Source: Flexivirga alba
GTDB taxonomy: Bacteria > Actinomycetota > Actinomycetes > Actinomycetales > Dermatophilaceae
Direction of reading: 5' to 3'
NCBI RefSeq assembly: GCF_042661025.1
Contig: NZ_JBHSWH010000001.1
Span: forward strand, 930,001-994,000
Length of the DNA stretch: 64,000 nt
Positions within the stretch are counted from its first letter, which is position 1. Each line of letters opens with the position of its first letter. The position numbers were made by a program, and so were the translations under genes. The notes below the pieces were generated by a model, which saw only the letters and a list, made by a program, of their open reading frames with translations, did no database searches and was not told where the DNA came from. Positions 18,775 through 29,107 of the stretch are shown here, piece after piece.

Positions 18775-21700
18775 ATGACAACCACGATGCACGCCAGCAC
18801 TTCCGCCGCGATCGCCGCGCCACTGCCCACTGTCCCCGCCACGGTCTACACACTGCCCGGGATCTCCTGGCTCTCCCTGCAAGTACAGGGCACCACCGGC
18901 ACGCTGACGGTCGGCGCGACCAGCGTCGCCGTACAGGTCACGCCTCCGGCGGACGGTTCGCCGGCCAGGGTGCAGGCCGACCTCTCACAGGTCACGGTCG
19001 GCGCGCTCGTCGCGGCCGCTGGGTCGGGCGACCCGCTCGCGTCGCTACCGGGAGTGCTGGCGGACGCCGTCTCGTCCGCCGCGATCGCGAGCGTCGGGGT
19101 CAGCGTCGACCTCGCCGGGCACCGACTCGTCGGCTGCGACCTGACGGTGGACGCAATCCCGTCCTGGGCGCCGGGGGCGTTGAACTGGACGCATTCGCAG
19201 TGAAATTCACGTTCACCCGGACCGCGGACGGGACCGAGATCGACATCACCGGCACCGCCAGCTTCGCCGGCGCGGGCATGGTCGTCAACGTGAAGCGCGA
19301 CCCGTCCGCAACCGGCGCTGCTGCGTGGTCGTTGCATGCAGGGCTGACCGACGGAGCGACGCTGAACGCGTCCGCAGTCGCTGCGGCATACGGGCTCACC
19401 GTGGCGAGCAGCCTGCCGGACCTCATCCTTTCCGGCTGCGCGCTCGACGCCACCCTGGACGGTTCGGCTGTCTCATTCACCGCCACGTCGCCGTCGCAGT
19501 GGACCGTCCCGGTGGGTCCGGACGGCATCTCGGTCGGCAAGGTTGCGGTGGCCTTCAGCCGCACGACGACCGGATCCACCGGGTCCGTGTCCGGGACCGT
19601 GCACCTGGGCGGGGTCGACATACCGATCGCGTATGCCGTGCCCGGCGGACTCACCCTGCACGCAACCGTCGACTCGGTGGCGCCGTTCGCGCTGATCCAG
19701 GACGTAGTCGGTGCCGCGGGTGTCGGCGCACTCAGCCTGCCGCCGGAACTGGTCTCGTTGGCGCTCACCGATGTGGTCCTGGCGATCGATGTCGACAAGG
19801 CCGAATTGTCCTTCGCCGCAAGCGGTCCCGGCTTCAAGCGGGTGCAGGCCGTTGTCCGCAAGGGCACCGGCTGGGGATTCGCGGTCGGCATCGAACTGGA
19901 CGACGACTACCGGTTCTCGTCGCTCTCCCCGGCGCTGACCGGGCTGGACACCGTGCACCTGCCGGATGCGCTCATCGTCATCTCCTCGTTCGACGACACG
20001 GCGTTCACCTTCGACGAGCTGCAGCCGGTGGCCGGCAAGGGCGTGAGCGAGGGCGTGCTCCTGGACGGCCGGCTCGACCTGTCCGGGCTGGGCGCCGACA
20101 AATTCCTCGGCGAGGCCCACCTGGATGTGAAGGCCGAGATCGGTCCGTCGCTGGCGGATCTGGAACTCGACGCGGGTGTCGGCGACATCACCATCGCGGA
20201 CGGCGTCGTGTTGAAGGAGGCCAAGTTCGCGCTGCACCCGGACCCGGAGAACGTGTCGATCTCGGTGTCCGGCGCCGTCGACGTGACCATCGACTCCAGC
20301 CCGCTGGAATTCATCGGCGGGGTGAGCGTCGTGCCCAACGGCATCTCGTTCTTCGCCACGATGAAGGGGACCTGGCAGGATCCGTTCGGCGCCAAGGGAA
20401 TTGCGCTCACCGACGTCTCGCTGCAGATCGGCTCCGACTTCGAGGGCGTCCCGTCGATCGGCATCGCCGGCGGCCTGACCATCGGTGCGTTCCAGGGCAA
20501 CGCGGCCGTCTCGTTCAACTCGCAGAACCCGGCCCAGAGCGTGCTCATCGTGGCGTTCAATCACCTGTCGCTGATGGACGTCGTGGACACCTTCTGCCCG
20601 TCCCAGGTGACGGCGGACATCCCGGCCGACGTCCAGGGGACCCTCGCCGGCATCTCCCTGGAGAACGTGGACCTGTATGTCGTGCCGGAGGACACCTCGA
20701 TCGGCGCGCTCACCTACAAGCAGGGCCTGCGGGTCGGCGGCACCTTGCACGTCTCCGGGTTCACCGCCACGGCCGACGTCGAGGTCGACCAGCAGAACGG
20801 CATCAAGGCGAGCGGGTCGCTGTCACCGGTGGTCGTCGGTGATGTCTTCTCGCTGACCGGGACGGACCCGAAGAACGGGCCCGACCTGGACATCGAGGTG
20901 ACCACCTCCGCGGTGCCGAAGATCGCCTTCGACGGCCAGGTCAACCTGCTCGGCGTGACGGCCGGCGCCTCGGTCTCACTGTCCGACTCCGGTTTCGACT
21001 TCCGGTGTGCCGGAAGGGTTTTCGAGCTCTTCTCGGCCGACGTGCACAGTTATGGCGGCAACCTGCAGTCCGGGGCCGGCTTCATGGTGCACGCGGACCT
21101 GCAGCAGGACTTCCTGTCCGACCTCGCCCGCCGCGCGGCCGCGGTCCTGCAGCAGGCCGGCGCCGACGCGCAGGCCCGCATCACCGCCGCCCAGCAGAGC
21201 GTCACCGCTGCCAACGCGGACGTGCAGCGCTTCACCACATCGGTGCAGTCCGCGCAGGGCGATCTGACACGCGCACAAGCCGACGCGACGCAGCAGCTGC
21301 AGGGCTTCTCCGCCAAGGTGGCTCAGGCGCAGCAAGCGCTGGGTGCGATCGACGCGCAGATCGGTACGACTCGCGCCCAGATCCAGTCCGAGCGGGACAG
21401 TGCGGCTGCGCAACTGCACGACCTGCAGCAGAAGCTCATCGTGGCGCAGAGCGCCGCCGGCACTCTCACCAACCAGGTCAACGGTCAGCAGGCTCAGATC
21501 AATCAGCTGAACGGTGAGATCTCCTGGTGGAACAACTGGTACAACAACCTGGCCTGGTACGACAAGGCCTGGGGCTGGACCGAGCTCGGCGCCGAGGTCG
21601 GCTGGCGCGGCACCCAGGTCGCGGCGCTCGAGGTCTCGATCCAGGGCTTGCGGGGCTCGCTCGCTGCGGCGAACGGTGTCCTGCAAACGGCGCAGCAGGC

Positions 21701-22199
21701 CGTCAACGCGGCACTGGCCGCGCAGGCGAACTACCCGATCGACCAGGACCCGCGGATCCTGGCCCTGCAGGGTGGGGAGGCGGCTGCCAGGGGCGCGCTG
21801 CAGACGGCACAGAGCGCGCTGACCGCCGCGCAGCAGGTGACGACCGCGGCCATCGCGGCCGCGAGCAAGGCTGTCGACGGCTTCCAGCAGCAGCTGGGCA
21901 CCGCCACCATGGTGCTGCAGGCAGCGAATGCGGCTCTGGCACAATTGAATTCGGCAATCGGCGACGTGGCCGCGGTCGGCTCCTACATCACCGAGCACGG
22001 GCTGGACAGCCTGCTCGACGTGAAGTCGGCGTCGTTCACCGGCACTCTGGACGCCACCTCTGGCGGCTCGGTCACGCTCGACGCGGACGTCGTCTTCCAG
22101 GGCACCGAGGACAACGTGCACCTGGCCTACGACTTCCACGACCTGGTGGCCGGGGCCGAGGAGCTCGCCAAGGAGGTGCTGCCCGCCCTGCACGTCTGA
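18775..22199 (+). CDS. Large beta-rich coiled-coil protein of unknown function, frameshifted
   Basis: Read with one restored base, this is a 1,141-residue protein. The first 142 codons lie in one frame; the rest continues in the next after a run of five G at 19173-19177. Residues 1-780 are a series of beta-strand-rich segments in which phrases such as ALTDVSLQIG and LENVDLYVV recur, suggesting repeated sheets. Residues about 785-1058 are an Ala/Gln-rich coiled coil interrupted by a tryptophan-rich turn (ISWWNNWYNNLAWYDKAWGW). A beta-rich tail ends in ELAKEVLPALHV. There is no signal peptide or membrane span. I do not recognise the family. Confidence 0.7.
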
Positions 22200-22215
22200 T
22201 CCGGCGTAAGCGCCC

Positions 22216-22260
22216 GGCGCCATACAGCCTCCGAGCTCAGCCCGGGGGCTGTATGGCGCC
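22216..22260. terminator. Bidirectional terminator with perfect 14-bp stem
   Basis: GGCGCCATACAGCC (22216-22229) is exactly complementary to GGCTGTATGGCGCC (22247-22260), with a 17-base loop. It sits between the convergent coiled-coil gene and the TagF-like gene, so it can stop transcription from both sides. Both arms contain the window's recurring GCCATAC word. Confidence 0.85.
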
Positions 22261-22308
22261 TTACCCGTCAGCACGCCAGGCCGTGCCGGTGCGCGAAAGG
22301 CTCTCGCC

Positions 22309-24938
22309 TCAGCTCAGGAACTTGGCCTCGATCTCGTCGGTGATGCGCTCGGCGGCGGACCCGTCGGTCAACGGAATGGTGCGTGCCACGCGTTCGTCGT
22401 AGACGCCCGGCCAGTCCGACGCGGACGCCGAGTAGGCGCAGATGGTCTGCGCGATCGCTCCGTCCACGGACGACTCGACCGGGCCGAAGCCGTCCTGCGC
22501 GTAGTCCCAGCGGCCGGGCAGGTAGGTGTGGCCACCATTGAGGAAACTGTCCTGGTCGAACTGGAAGAACACGACCCGCGACTTCGCCAGCGCAGCGTCG
22601 AAGAAGATCGACGAGTAGTCGGTGACGGTCACGCGCGCCCTGCTCATCAACTCAATGGTGTCCGGCGTGGATTCGATGACCTGCACATGGTCCGGGTAAG
22701 AAACCTCTGGCGCGTTTCCCCGCAGGTTCGGGTGCGGGAGATAGACGACCTGTGCGCCGCTCTGTGCGGCGAACTGCTCGAGATCCGGGTGGCAGAGGAA
22801 ACCCATCCATTTCCGGCCGTACTCCGTGTGCAGGAATGGCTCCTTCAACCGTCGCTGAGCCCCGAATGCCGACTTGGGCAGGAAGAGCGAGTTCCGCCAC
22901 GTCGGTGCGACCAGGATGATCGATCGCTGGCCGAACGGGTGCTTCGCACCGGCGCGGGCCGCCGCGTCATACCGGGGAAATCCGGTCAAGGTCACCGAGT
23001 CGGTGGTCAGCTTGTATGTCGTCCCATCGGCGACTATCGACTCGTGCTCATCGACGCTGGCGGTCGTGAGGAGATCGATGTCCTTGCCGTTGAACCAGTG
23101 CGCGAGATTGTGTTGCAGCACACCGTGCTGCAGATAGACGAAACGCCACGGCCGTTGGCTTCGCCGATAGAAATTCTTGGGGACCGGTTGCTCCATCTCG
23201 ACGTCCAACTGGGAGGACGCGACGACGGCGGCGCATTGCAGTGCGACCAGGTGCTCGATACTGCGGAAGTCGATGAGCCGGAACCCGCGACTCTTCAGTC
23301 GATCCCACTCGGGGCCGCCCTTCTGCAGGACGAACCAGGCATTGATGTCGGGTCGCTCGCGGTCCAGATAGTCGTAGAGATACTCACCGTTGTCGCCGGC
23401 GGAGCGCAGCCGGTCCATGACGAGCCACGCACCGTCATACTTCTGGTGGAAATGGGGCGTCTTGGCCAAGTTCCGGATGAATGCCCGGTATCGACTACCG
23501 CGCAGGGTGGCCGCCCTCCGCGCGATCTCCGCGTTCCGAAGCGGTGCTTTCGTCCAGCAGACCAACTCCTCGGCGCCCCGGATCGCCACCTGTCTCCAGA
23601 TCGGGGTGGATCGGTTCTCAGCAGAGCCGAAGGCTTCCTTCGCGTGCGCGTGCGTCGAACCGAAGTAGTAGTTGACGTGCCGCAGGAGCTGCGGTTTGCC
23701 ATTCAGGCAGAGCGTGACCGACGCGATGGCGGGCAGCCTGATGATGCGCTCCTTCAAGTCCTCCTGGCCGAAGTAGTCCAACTGCCGAGTCTTGACGGCC
23801 AGCGGCTTGATCGTCCGGCCAAGTGAGTCCAACTGCTCGACGGGTTGCTCGCCCTGGAACAGATAACTGAGCTCGAACGCTCCCGGGACATTCTTCGCGA
23901 CCCGGACCGCACCCGCCGCGGGCAGCGGGCTGCCACCGAGGGTGAGCATGAGTGCGCGAGCTTCCGGAGCTATAGCGGTCAGCCGGTAGTCGACGATGAC
24001 GTGCGGGTCGAGTGACTCCAGAACTGTTCGGAGCAGGCCAATGACCTGCTTCTTGTCGACGTCGTCCAAATGGGTCGCCTTGCGTTCCACAGTCAGCTCA
24101 CGCGGGAAGAACCACCCGAGGTCGTAGAGGACGATGTTCTGCAGCCACTCCGGCGGCAGTTCGGCCTGCGAGAACCTCTCGAGCAGTGGGATATAGCCCC
24201 TTTCGAATCTGCCAAAGTAGAAATCCGGGTTCGTGCGATAGGTGTCCGCGGCCGAGTCCCCGCCTCGCGGCGGCGGTAGTAGTAAACGGACTCCGTCAGT
24301 GGCGCAATCCTTGTCGTCGGGGCGGCAAGTAAGTACGTCGACGCAAAGACGGCATCCTCGGCGACGCGTAACCCTTCGACGAACCGAACGCCGTGCTCGC
24401 GGATGACGTCCATCCGGAAGAAGGCCGATGCAGATTGGGTCTGGATGAACGTCGGCCGCCTCGCGAGGTCGACCGCTCCGGTTCCTTCTCGGAACTTGAA
24501 GCGAAGCGGGTGCTCATCGGACTTCTTGCCGGTCGATTCGGTGAATCGCTGAACGTTGCCGCTGAGCAGCACGACACCATCGTCGAGCTGCTCCAAGGCC
24601 TTGGCTGCGGAGCAGAAATACCCATCGCTGACAAAGTCGTCCGAGTCCGGGAAAGTCACCCAGTCGCCGGTTGCGGCGTCGAGTCCCCTATTGCGCGCCG
24701 CTGACACTCCGGCGTTCTGCTGTTGTATGACGCAGCCGTCGAACTCGGCCGCGTTGAGCCAGGTGGCGGCAATCGCGGCCGAGTCGTCGTCGGAGCCATC
24801 GTCGACAAAGATGAACTCCACCGTGTAGCTGCCGACTTGTTGGCGATCGAACGACTCCAGCAGATCCGGCAGATACCGGGCTGTTCGGTAAAGGGGCACA
24901 ACGACGCTGAATTTGGGCTGCACGAACGCCACCGACAC
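22309..24938 (-). CDS. Bifunctional glycosyltransferase family 2 / CDP-glycerol glycerophosphotransferase (TagF-like), frameshifted
   Basis: With one base restored the gene encodes 876 residues. The N-terminal part is a GT-A glycosyltransferase: FSVVVPLYRTARYLPDLLES, VDDGSDDDSA, NAGVSAARNRGLD and the metal-binding FPDSDDF. The second half is a TagF-type glycerophosphotransferase: VYLQHGVLQHNL, APTWRNSLFL, VYLPHPNLR and VTDYSSIFFDAALAKSRVVF. The frame breaks at four C at 24258-24261; one more C joins VYYYRRREAG to DSAADTYRTNPDFYFG and on through PRELTVERKATHLDD. Such enzymes build teichoic-acid-like glycerol phosphate polymers at the inner membrane face. The GTG start follows GAGAGG. Confidence 0.82.
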
Positions 24939-25145
24939 GGCATCCTCTCGCTTCGACAGGGCTGGTCCTGTTGCGTCCGCGACGGTGCCACAAGGATGCT
25001 GTGAAGTTGCTGAGTGAAGCTGAGACTTCTTTCAGCTTCAGTCGACGGGCGCCTCGTGTATCAACCGGTCCACGAGAAGACTCCTCAGAGTGTTCGCTCG
25101 TATGCCTGTTCCATTTCTGATTGACTGCACTAGAAAGGGACCACC

Positions 25146-26318
25146 ATGTCCGACCAGACCACCACACCTCCCGCGCGGATGCGCGGCGCCATACCCACTC
25201 CGCGGCATGTGCTCGCCGCGGCTCGTGCGTTCGCGCCACCGGTGTCGGCTCCGCTGCAGTTCCTGACGGTTCCATCCCGAATCTCCATGTGGGGCAACGA
25301 TGTTCACGGTGATTGTGTCACCGCGGAGGAGGCGTTCGCCAAGGCTTGCCACAACCCGGAGATCTTCATCACCGACGCCGAGGCGATCAGCTGGGCCACC
25401 GCCCACGGTGTCCTGGAGGGCGCCTACCTGCCCGACGTCCTCAACTGGATGCAGCACGACGGCTTCCGGCAGAACGGCAGCGTGTATGACGACGGCCCGC
25501 AGGCCACCGTCGACTGGACGAATCCCTCCGCCCTGCACGCGGCGATAGCGCAAGGCCCGGTGAAGCTCGGCGTTGCCGCGGACCAGCTGGACAACGCCTG
25601 GCTCAGCACAGGCGGGACGAGCGGCTGGTTCGGCACCGGTTTCCACGCCGACCCGAACGAGGATCACTGCGTCTCGCTGTGCGGCTACGGCTCCATCGGC
25701 TGGCTGGCCGGACAGTTGCACGTGAGCGTGCCCGGCGGTGTCAGCGCCGGCGCCCCCGGCTATGCGTTGTTCACCTGGAACACCATCGGCATCATCGACC
25801 AGCCGTCCATGGTCAACATCACCTCCGAGGCCTGGGTGCGCCAGCCCACGACGGTGACCATCGGCCACCTGCAGCCCTGGCCAGTGCTGCGCAAGGGTGC
25901 GAACGGTCACCCGGTGCCGACGTTGCAGCACCTGCTGAACGCGCACGGTGCGACGCTCACCGCGGACGGCGACTTCGGTGCGCTGACCGACGCGGCGGTA
26001 CGCAAGTTCCAGCACAGTGCCGGCCTCGTCGTCGATGGCGTCGTCGGACCGACGACCTGGTCACACCTCGTCATCACCTGTCACAACGGCAGTCACGGTG
26101 AGGCGGTCAAGGGCGTGCAGGTGGAGATCAACTTCCGCAACCTGTCCGGCAACCCGGCGACCTACCTCGCAGTGGACGGCCAGTACGGCCCGAAGACAGC
26201 GAACGCGGTGCGTGGCTTCCAGCAGGCCGTGCACCTCGAGGTCCCGACGGTGACCGTCGACGGCATCTGCGGTCCGATGACCTGGCAGGCCTTGGTGAGC
26301 GGCATGTTGTCTGGGTGA
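25146..26318 (+). CDS. Papain-like cysteine-peptidase-fold protein with two peptidoglycan-binding domains
   Basis: A 390-residue protein. Residues 40-215 look like a papain-type fold: Cys57 in NDVHGDCVTAEEAF, His174 in NEDHCVSLCGYG and Asn212 in ALFTWNTIG could form a Cys-His-Asn triad. Two PG_binding_1 repeats follow (about 240-300 and 310-388), each with the aromatic/Gly pattern GDFGALTDAAVRKFQ and GQYGPKTANAVRGFQ. No signal peptide is visible, which is odd for a wall-binding protein. The AAAGGGACCACC leader supports the ATG. It is divergent from the TagF-like gene. Confidence 0.75.
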   Translation: MSDQTTTPPARMRGAIPTPRHVLAAARAFAPPVSAPLQFLTVPSRISMWGNDVHGDCVTAEEAFAKACHNPEIFITDAEAISWATAHGVLEGAYLPDVLNWMQHDGFRQNGSVYDDGPQATVDWTNPSALHAAIAQGPVKLGVAADQLDNAWLSTGGTSGWFGTGFHADPNEDHCVSLCGYGSIGWLAGQLHVSVPGGVSAGAPGYALFTWNTIGIIDQPSMVNITSEAWVRQPTTVTIGHLQPWPVLRKGANGHPVPTLQHLLNAHGATLTADGDFGALTDAAVRKFQHSAGLVVDGVVGPTTWSHLVITCHNGSHGEAVKGVQVEINFRNLSGNPATYLAVDGQYGPKTANAVRGFQQAVHLEVPTVTVDGICGPMTWQALVSGMLSG

Positions 26319-26424
26319 GTCCGCCCGCCCAAGATGGACATGACGTTGTTTGCCGAAGCGCACCGAGCGCGGACACCGGGTGGATACGTTGGGTTGGCTG
26401 CGATCCACGAAAGGGCGGACGACC

Positions 26425-27873
26425 ATGACGAGCCGACAGTCCCCGTTGGACTTCCTCGACAACAAACTCGGAGGCGGAGTTGAGGCCGCAATCGCCGCCG
26501 AGCATCGGTTCCGGTTGCGGCGTCACGGACACGCTGCACTGCTTCGCCCGCCGGCCCCCGGCACTCCCGCGGGATGGGTCGACGGCGTGCCCGTGCGCAG
26601 GGGCAACCGGATGGAAGTTCTCGTCGATGGCGAAGCGGCGCTGCGGCGGATGCAGGAGGCGATCGAGGGCGCGCGGTCCCATGTGCACATCGCCGGCTGG
26701 CACTCCAGCCCGGACTTCCTCCTCCGTCCTGAGGGGCCTCCGTTGCGCGATCTCCTGGCGCAGAAGGCACAGAGCGTGCCAGTCCGGTTGCTGATATGGG
26801 CGGGTCCACCGCTTCCCGTCTTCTCGCCCTCTCGCGGACATGTGGCCAAGGACCGGATCGACTTCCAACGCGACTCGCGCATCGAATGCGAATTGGATAA
26901 ACGTGAGCGGACAATGCACTGCCATCACGAGAAGTTGGTCATCGTCGACGACGAGATCGCGTTCGTCGGCGGGATCGATCTGACGCATTTGGGCGGCAAC
27001 CGGTTGGACGGCAACCGGCACCCGAACGACGGGCGGCTGGGCTGGCATGACTGCGCGAGCGTCATACAGGGACCGGCGGTGGTCGATGTCGCGCGCCACT
27101 TCGTGGACCGTTGGCGCGAGGTGACCGGACGTGACGTCGCTGACCCACGCCAGAGTGAACCGGCCGGTGAGGTGGACCTTCAGATCCTGCGAACGCTGCC
27201 GAACAGCATCTACGGCTTCCTCCCCGACGGAGAGTTCTCGATCCTTGGCGCCTACCTGCGAGCCCTGCGCGCAGCGGAGCGGTTCATTTATCTGGAGAAC
27301 CAGTTCTTGTGGTCTGCCGAGGTCGTCGACATCCTCATCGACAAGCTTCGTAACCCACCGCACCCCGACTTCCGGCTGCTGCTGGTGCTTCCGCTGCGCC
27401 CCAACAACGGCAAGGACACCACGCGCGGACAGTTGGGTCGGCTGCTCGGCGCCGACAGCCACAACCGGTTACTTGCGACCACGCTCCTCGGACCGACCGC
27501 GGACAGCCCGGGCGTCTACGTGCACGCGAAGATCGGGATCATCGACGACCGCTGGCTCACGATCGGTTCGGCGAACCTCAACGAGCACTCGCTCTACAAC
27601 GACACCGAGATGAACGTCCTCACCCTCGACGAGAAGCTTGCCCGCACCACCCGGCTCCAGCTCTGGAGCGAGCACCTCGATCTGCCCGCCGACCAGGTGG
27701 ACGGTGATCCGTCGTCGGTCATCGACACGGTCTGGCGAACGCAGTGCGATGAACAGGACCCGGTCTCCGCCGCGCACCAAGACCCGATCCACCGCGTCCG
27801 CCGGATCTCTGGGCTATCACGCCGGGTGGACCGGTTGCAGGGCCCGCTGCGAGGGCTGCTCGTCGACGGCTGA
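26425..27873 (+). CDS. Phospholipase D-like phosphodiesterase
   Basis: A 482-residue PLD-superfamily enzyme with two HKD motifs: H168-E-K170 with D175 in HHEKLVIVDDEIAFVGGIDL, and H367-A-K369 with D374 in HAKIGIIDDRWLTIGSANLN. The layout, with LWSEHLDL near residue 415, resembles phospholipase D enzymes that hydrolyse phosphatidylcholine or transfer phosphatidyl groups. No signal peptide is present. The ATG at 26425 follows AAAGGGCGG, so the longer upstream frame is rejected. It converges with the LacI regulator gene. Confidence 0.88.
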   Translation: MTSRQSPLDFLDNKLGGGVEAAIAAEHRFRLRRHGHAALLRPPAPGTPAGWVDGVPVRRGNRMEVLVDGEAALRRMQEAIEGARSHVHIAGWHSSPDFLLRPEGPPLRDLLAQKAQSVPVRLLIWAGPPLPVFSPSRGHVAKDRIDFQRDSRIECELDKRERTMHCHHEKLVIVDDEIAFVGGIDLTHLGGNRLDGNRHPNDGRLGWHDCASVIQGPAVVDVARHFVDRWREVTGRDVADPRQSEPAGEVDLQILRTLPNSIYGFLPDGEFSILGAYLRALRAAERFIYLENQFLWSAEVVDILIDKLRNPPHPDFRLLLVLPLRPNNGKDTTRGQLGRLLGADSHNRLLATTLLGPTADSPGVYVHAKIGIIDDRWLTIGSANLNEHSLYNDTEMNVLTLDEKLARTTRLQLWSEHLDLPADQVDGDPSSVIDTVWRTQCDEQDPVSAAHQDPIHRVRRISGLSRRVDRLQGPLRGLLVDG

Positions 27874-27920
27874 GCAGCGGCGTCACAGCGGGTCCCGACT
27901 TTCCAATGGGCCAAGTCTGG

Positions 27921-28961
27921 TCAGCGACGACCGGCCGGGGTCAGCTCGCCGGAACCACGCGCGACAAGTGTCGTCGCGAGCACGATCTCCTGAACCGGGC
28001 CGGACTCGCCCTCGAGCCTGCGGAACAACTGCAGCGCACCAGAGCGGCCGAGCTCGGCGGCGTCCTGACCTACGACGGTCACCGGCGGCTCCATCAGCGT
28101 GGCGAACGGGAAGTCGTCGAAGCCCACGACGGCGATCTCCCGCCGCTGCGGCCCGAGCGCCTCGAGCACGCCGCGGGTCAGCAGGTTGTTGCCGGCGAAG
28201 ATCGCGGTCGGCGCGTCATCGAGTGCCAATAATTCTCGGGCCGCTGCCCGGGCGTGCTCCGCATCGTGGGCGCGCCGCACGAGGTGGCGGTCGAACGGCA
28301 GACCCGCAGCGCTGAGTGCCTCGCGGTATCCCGCGAGTCGCTGCGACCCGGTGTAGCGCACGGTGTCCCCGACGAACGCGATCCGGTGGTGCCCGGCACC
28401 GACCAGATGGAGGACGCCGTCCCGGACGCCGGCGGCGTTGGCGAGCAGCACGGTGTCGACCTTCACCCCTGCGGCGGGCCGATCGATGCTCACGACCACG
28501 GTGCCGTGCTCGATCTCGTCGGCGAGGTAGCCCAGCTCGGCGCCACTTGGGACAACCAGCAGACCTCCCACCCGCCGGTTGCACAGCTCGTCGAGCAGCT
28601 GTCGCTCGACCGCGGGGTCGTCACCGGAACTGCCTGTCGTCAAAAGGAATCCGCGTTCCCGGGCGACGTCCTCGACCGCCTTGGCAAGGGCAGCCCAGTA
28701 GGGGTTCGCGACGTTCTCCAGAACCAGGCCGATGCTGCGCGACCGCTGTCCGGACCGCTTCAGGGTCGCCGCGGACTCATTGCGCACGAACCGAAGATCG
28801 CGGGCTGCGACGCGAACCCGCTCAGCGGTCTCGACGTACACGCCGGACTCGCCATTGAGCACCCTGGACACGGTCTTCAGACTGACGCCGGCGCGCGCCG
28901 CGACGTCGCGCATTGTCGGTCGACGCCCCTCGATTGCCGAATCTGCTGGCAACGTTGTCAC
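27921..28961 (-). CDS. LacI-family transcriptional regulator
   Basis: A 346-residue repressor. The helix-turn-helix MRDVAARAGVSLKTVSRVLN is near residues 17-36 and is followed by the hinge and a periplasmic-binding-like sensor domain (SIGLVLENVANPYWAALAKA through VGFDDFPFATLMEPPVTVVGQ). The GTG start overlaps a near-palindrome GGCAACGTTGTC, and a perfect copy GACAACGTTGTC lies before the divergent GH92 gene. Repression of both genes, relieved by a mannose-related sugar, is inferred. An ATG at 28913 is an alternative start. Confidence 0.9.
   Translation of the reverse strand: MTTLPADSAIEGRRPTMRDVAARAGVSLKTVSRVLNGESGVYVETAERVRVAARDLRFVRNESAATLKRSGQRSRSIGLVLENVANPYWAALAKAVEDVARERGFLLTTGSSGDDPAVERQLLDELCNRRVGGLLVVPSGAELGYLADEIEHGTVVVSIDRPAAGVKVDTVLLANAAGVRDGVLHLVGAGHHRIAFVGDTVRYTGSQRLAGYREALSAAGLPFDRHLVRRAHDAEHARAAARELLALDDAPTAIFAGNNLLTRGVLEALGPQRREIAVVGFDDFPFATLMEPPVTVVGQDAAELGRSGALQLFRRLEGESGPVQEIVLATTLVARGSGELTPAGRR
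28948..28959. promoter_or_regulatory. LacI operator at the regulator's own start
   Basis: GGCAACGTTGTC matches 11 of 12 positions of the operator before the GH92 gene and ends at the regulator's GTG codon. This fits autorepression. The central CG pair is typical of LacI-family half-site symmetry. Confidence 0.6.
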
Positions 28962-29057
28962 CCTTCCCTCGCTTCCGGACTGTATACACGACAACGACTG
29001 TGCAGTGAAATCCATCGCCCCACTAACCACCACGGAGGGCTTCGCCAGGAATACGTT

Positions 29058-29069
29058 GACAACGTTGTC
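29058..29069. promoter_or_regulatory. LacI operator before the GH92 gene
   Basis: GACAACGTTGTC is a perfect 12-bp palindrome centred 45 bases before the GH92 start. It shares its core with the site at the LacI gene, and a related half-site GACAACG recurs at 29077. Confidence 0.7.
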
Positions 29070-29107
29070 TAGCACAGACAACGCCCTACGGAGTCAAGGA
29101 GCACAGC

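Noticed and set aside
29077..29084. A third full LacI operator just after the perfect site
   Set aside because: Only the half-site GACAACG is present, without the inverted half.
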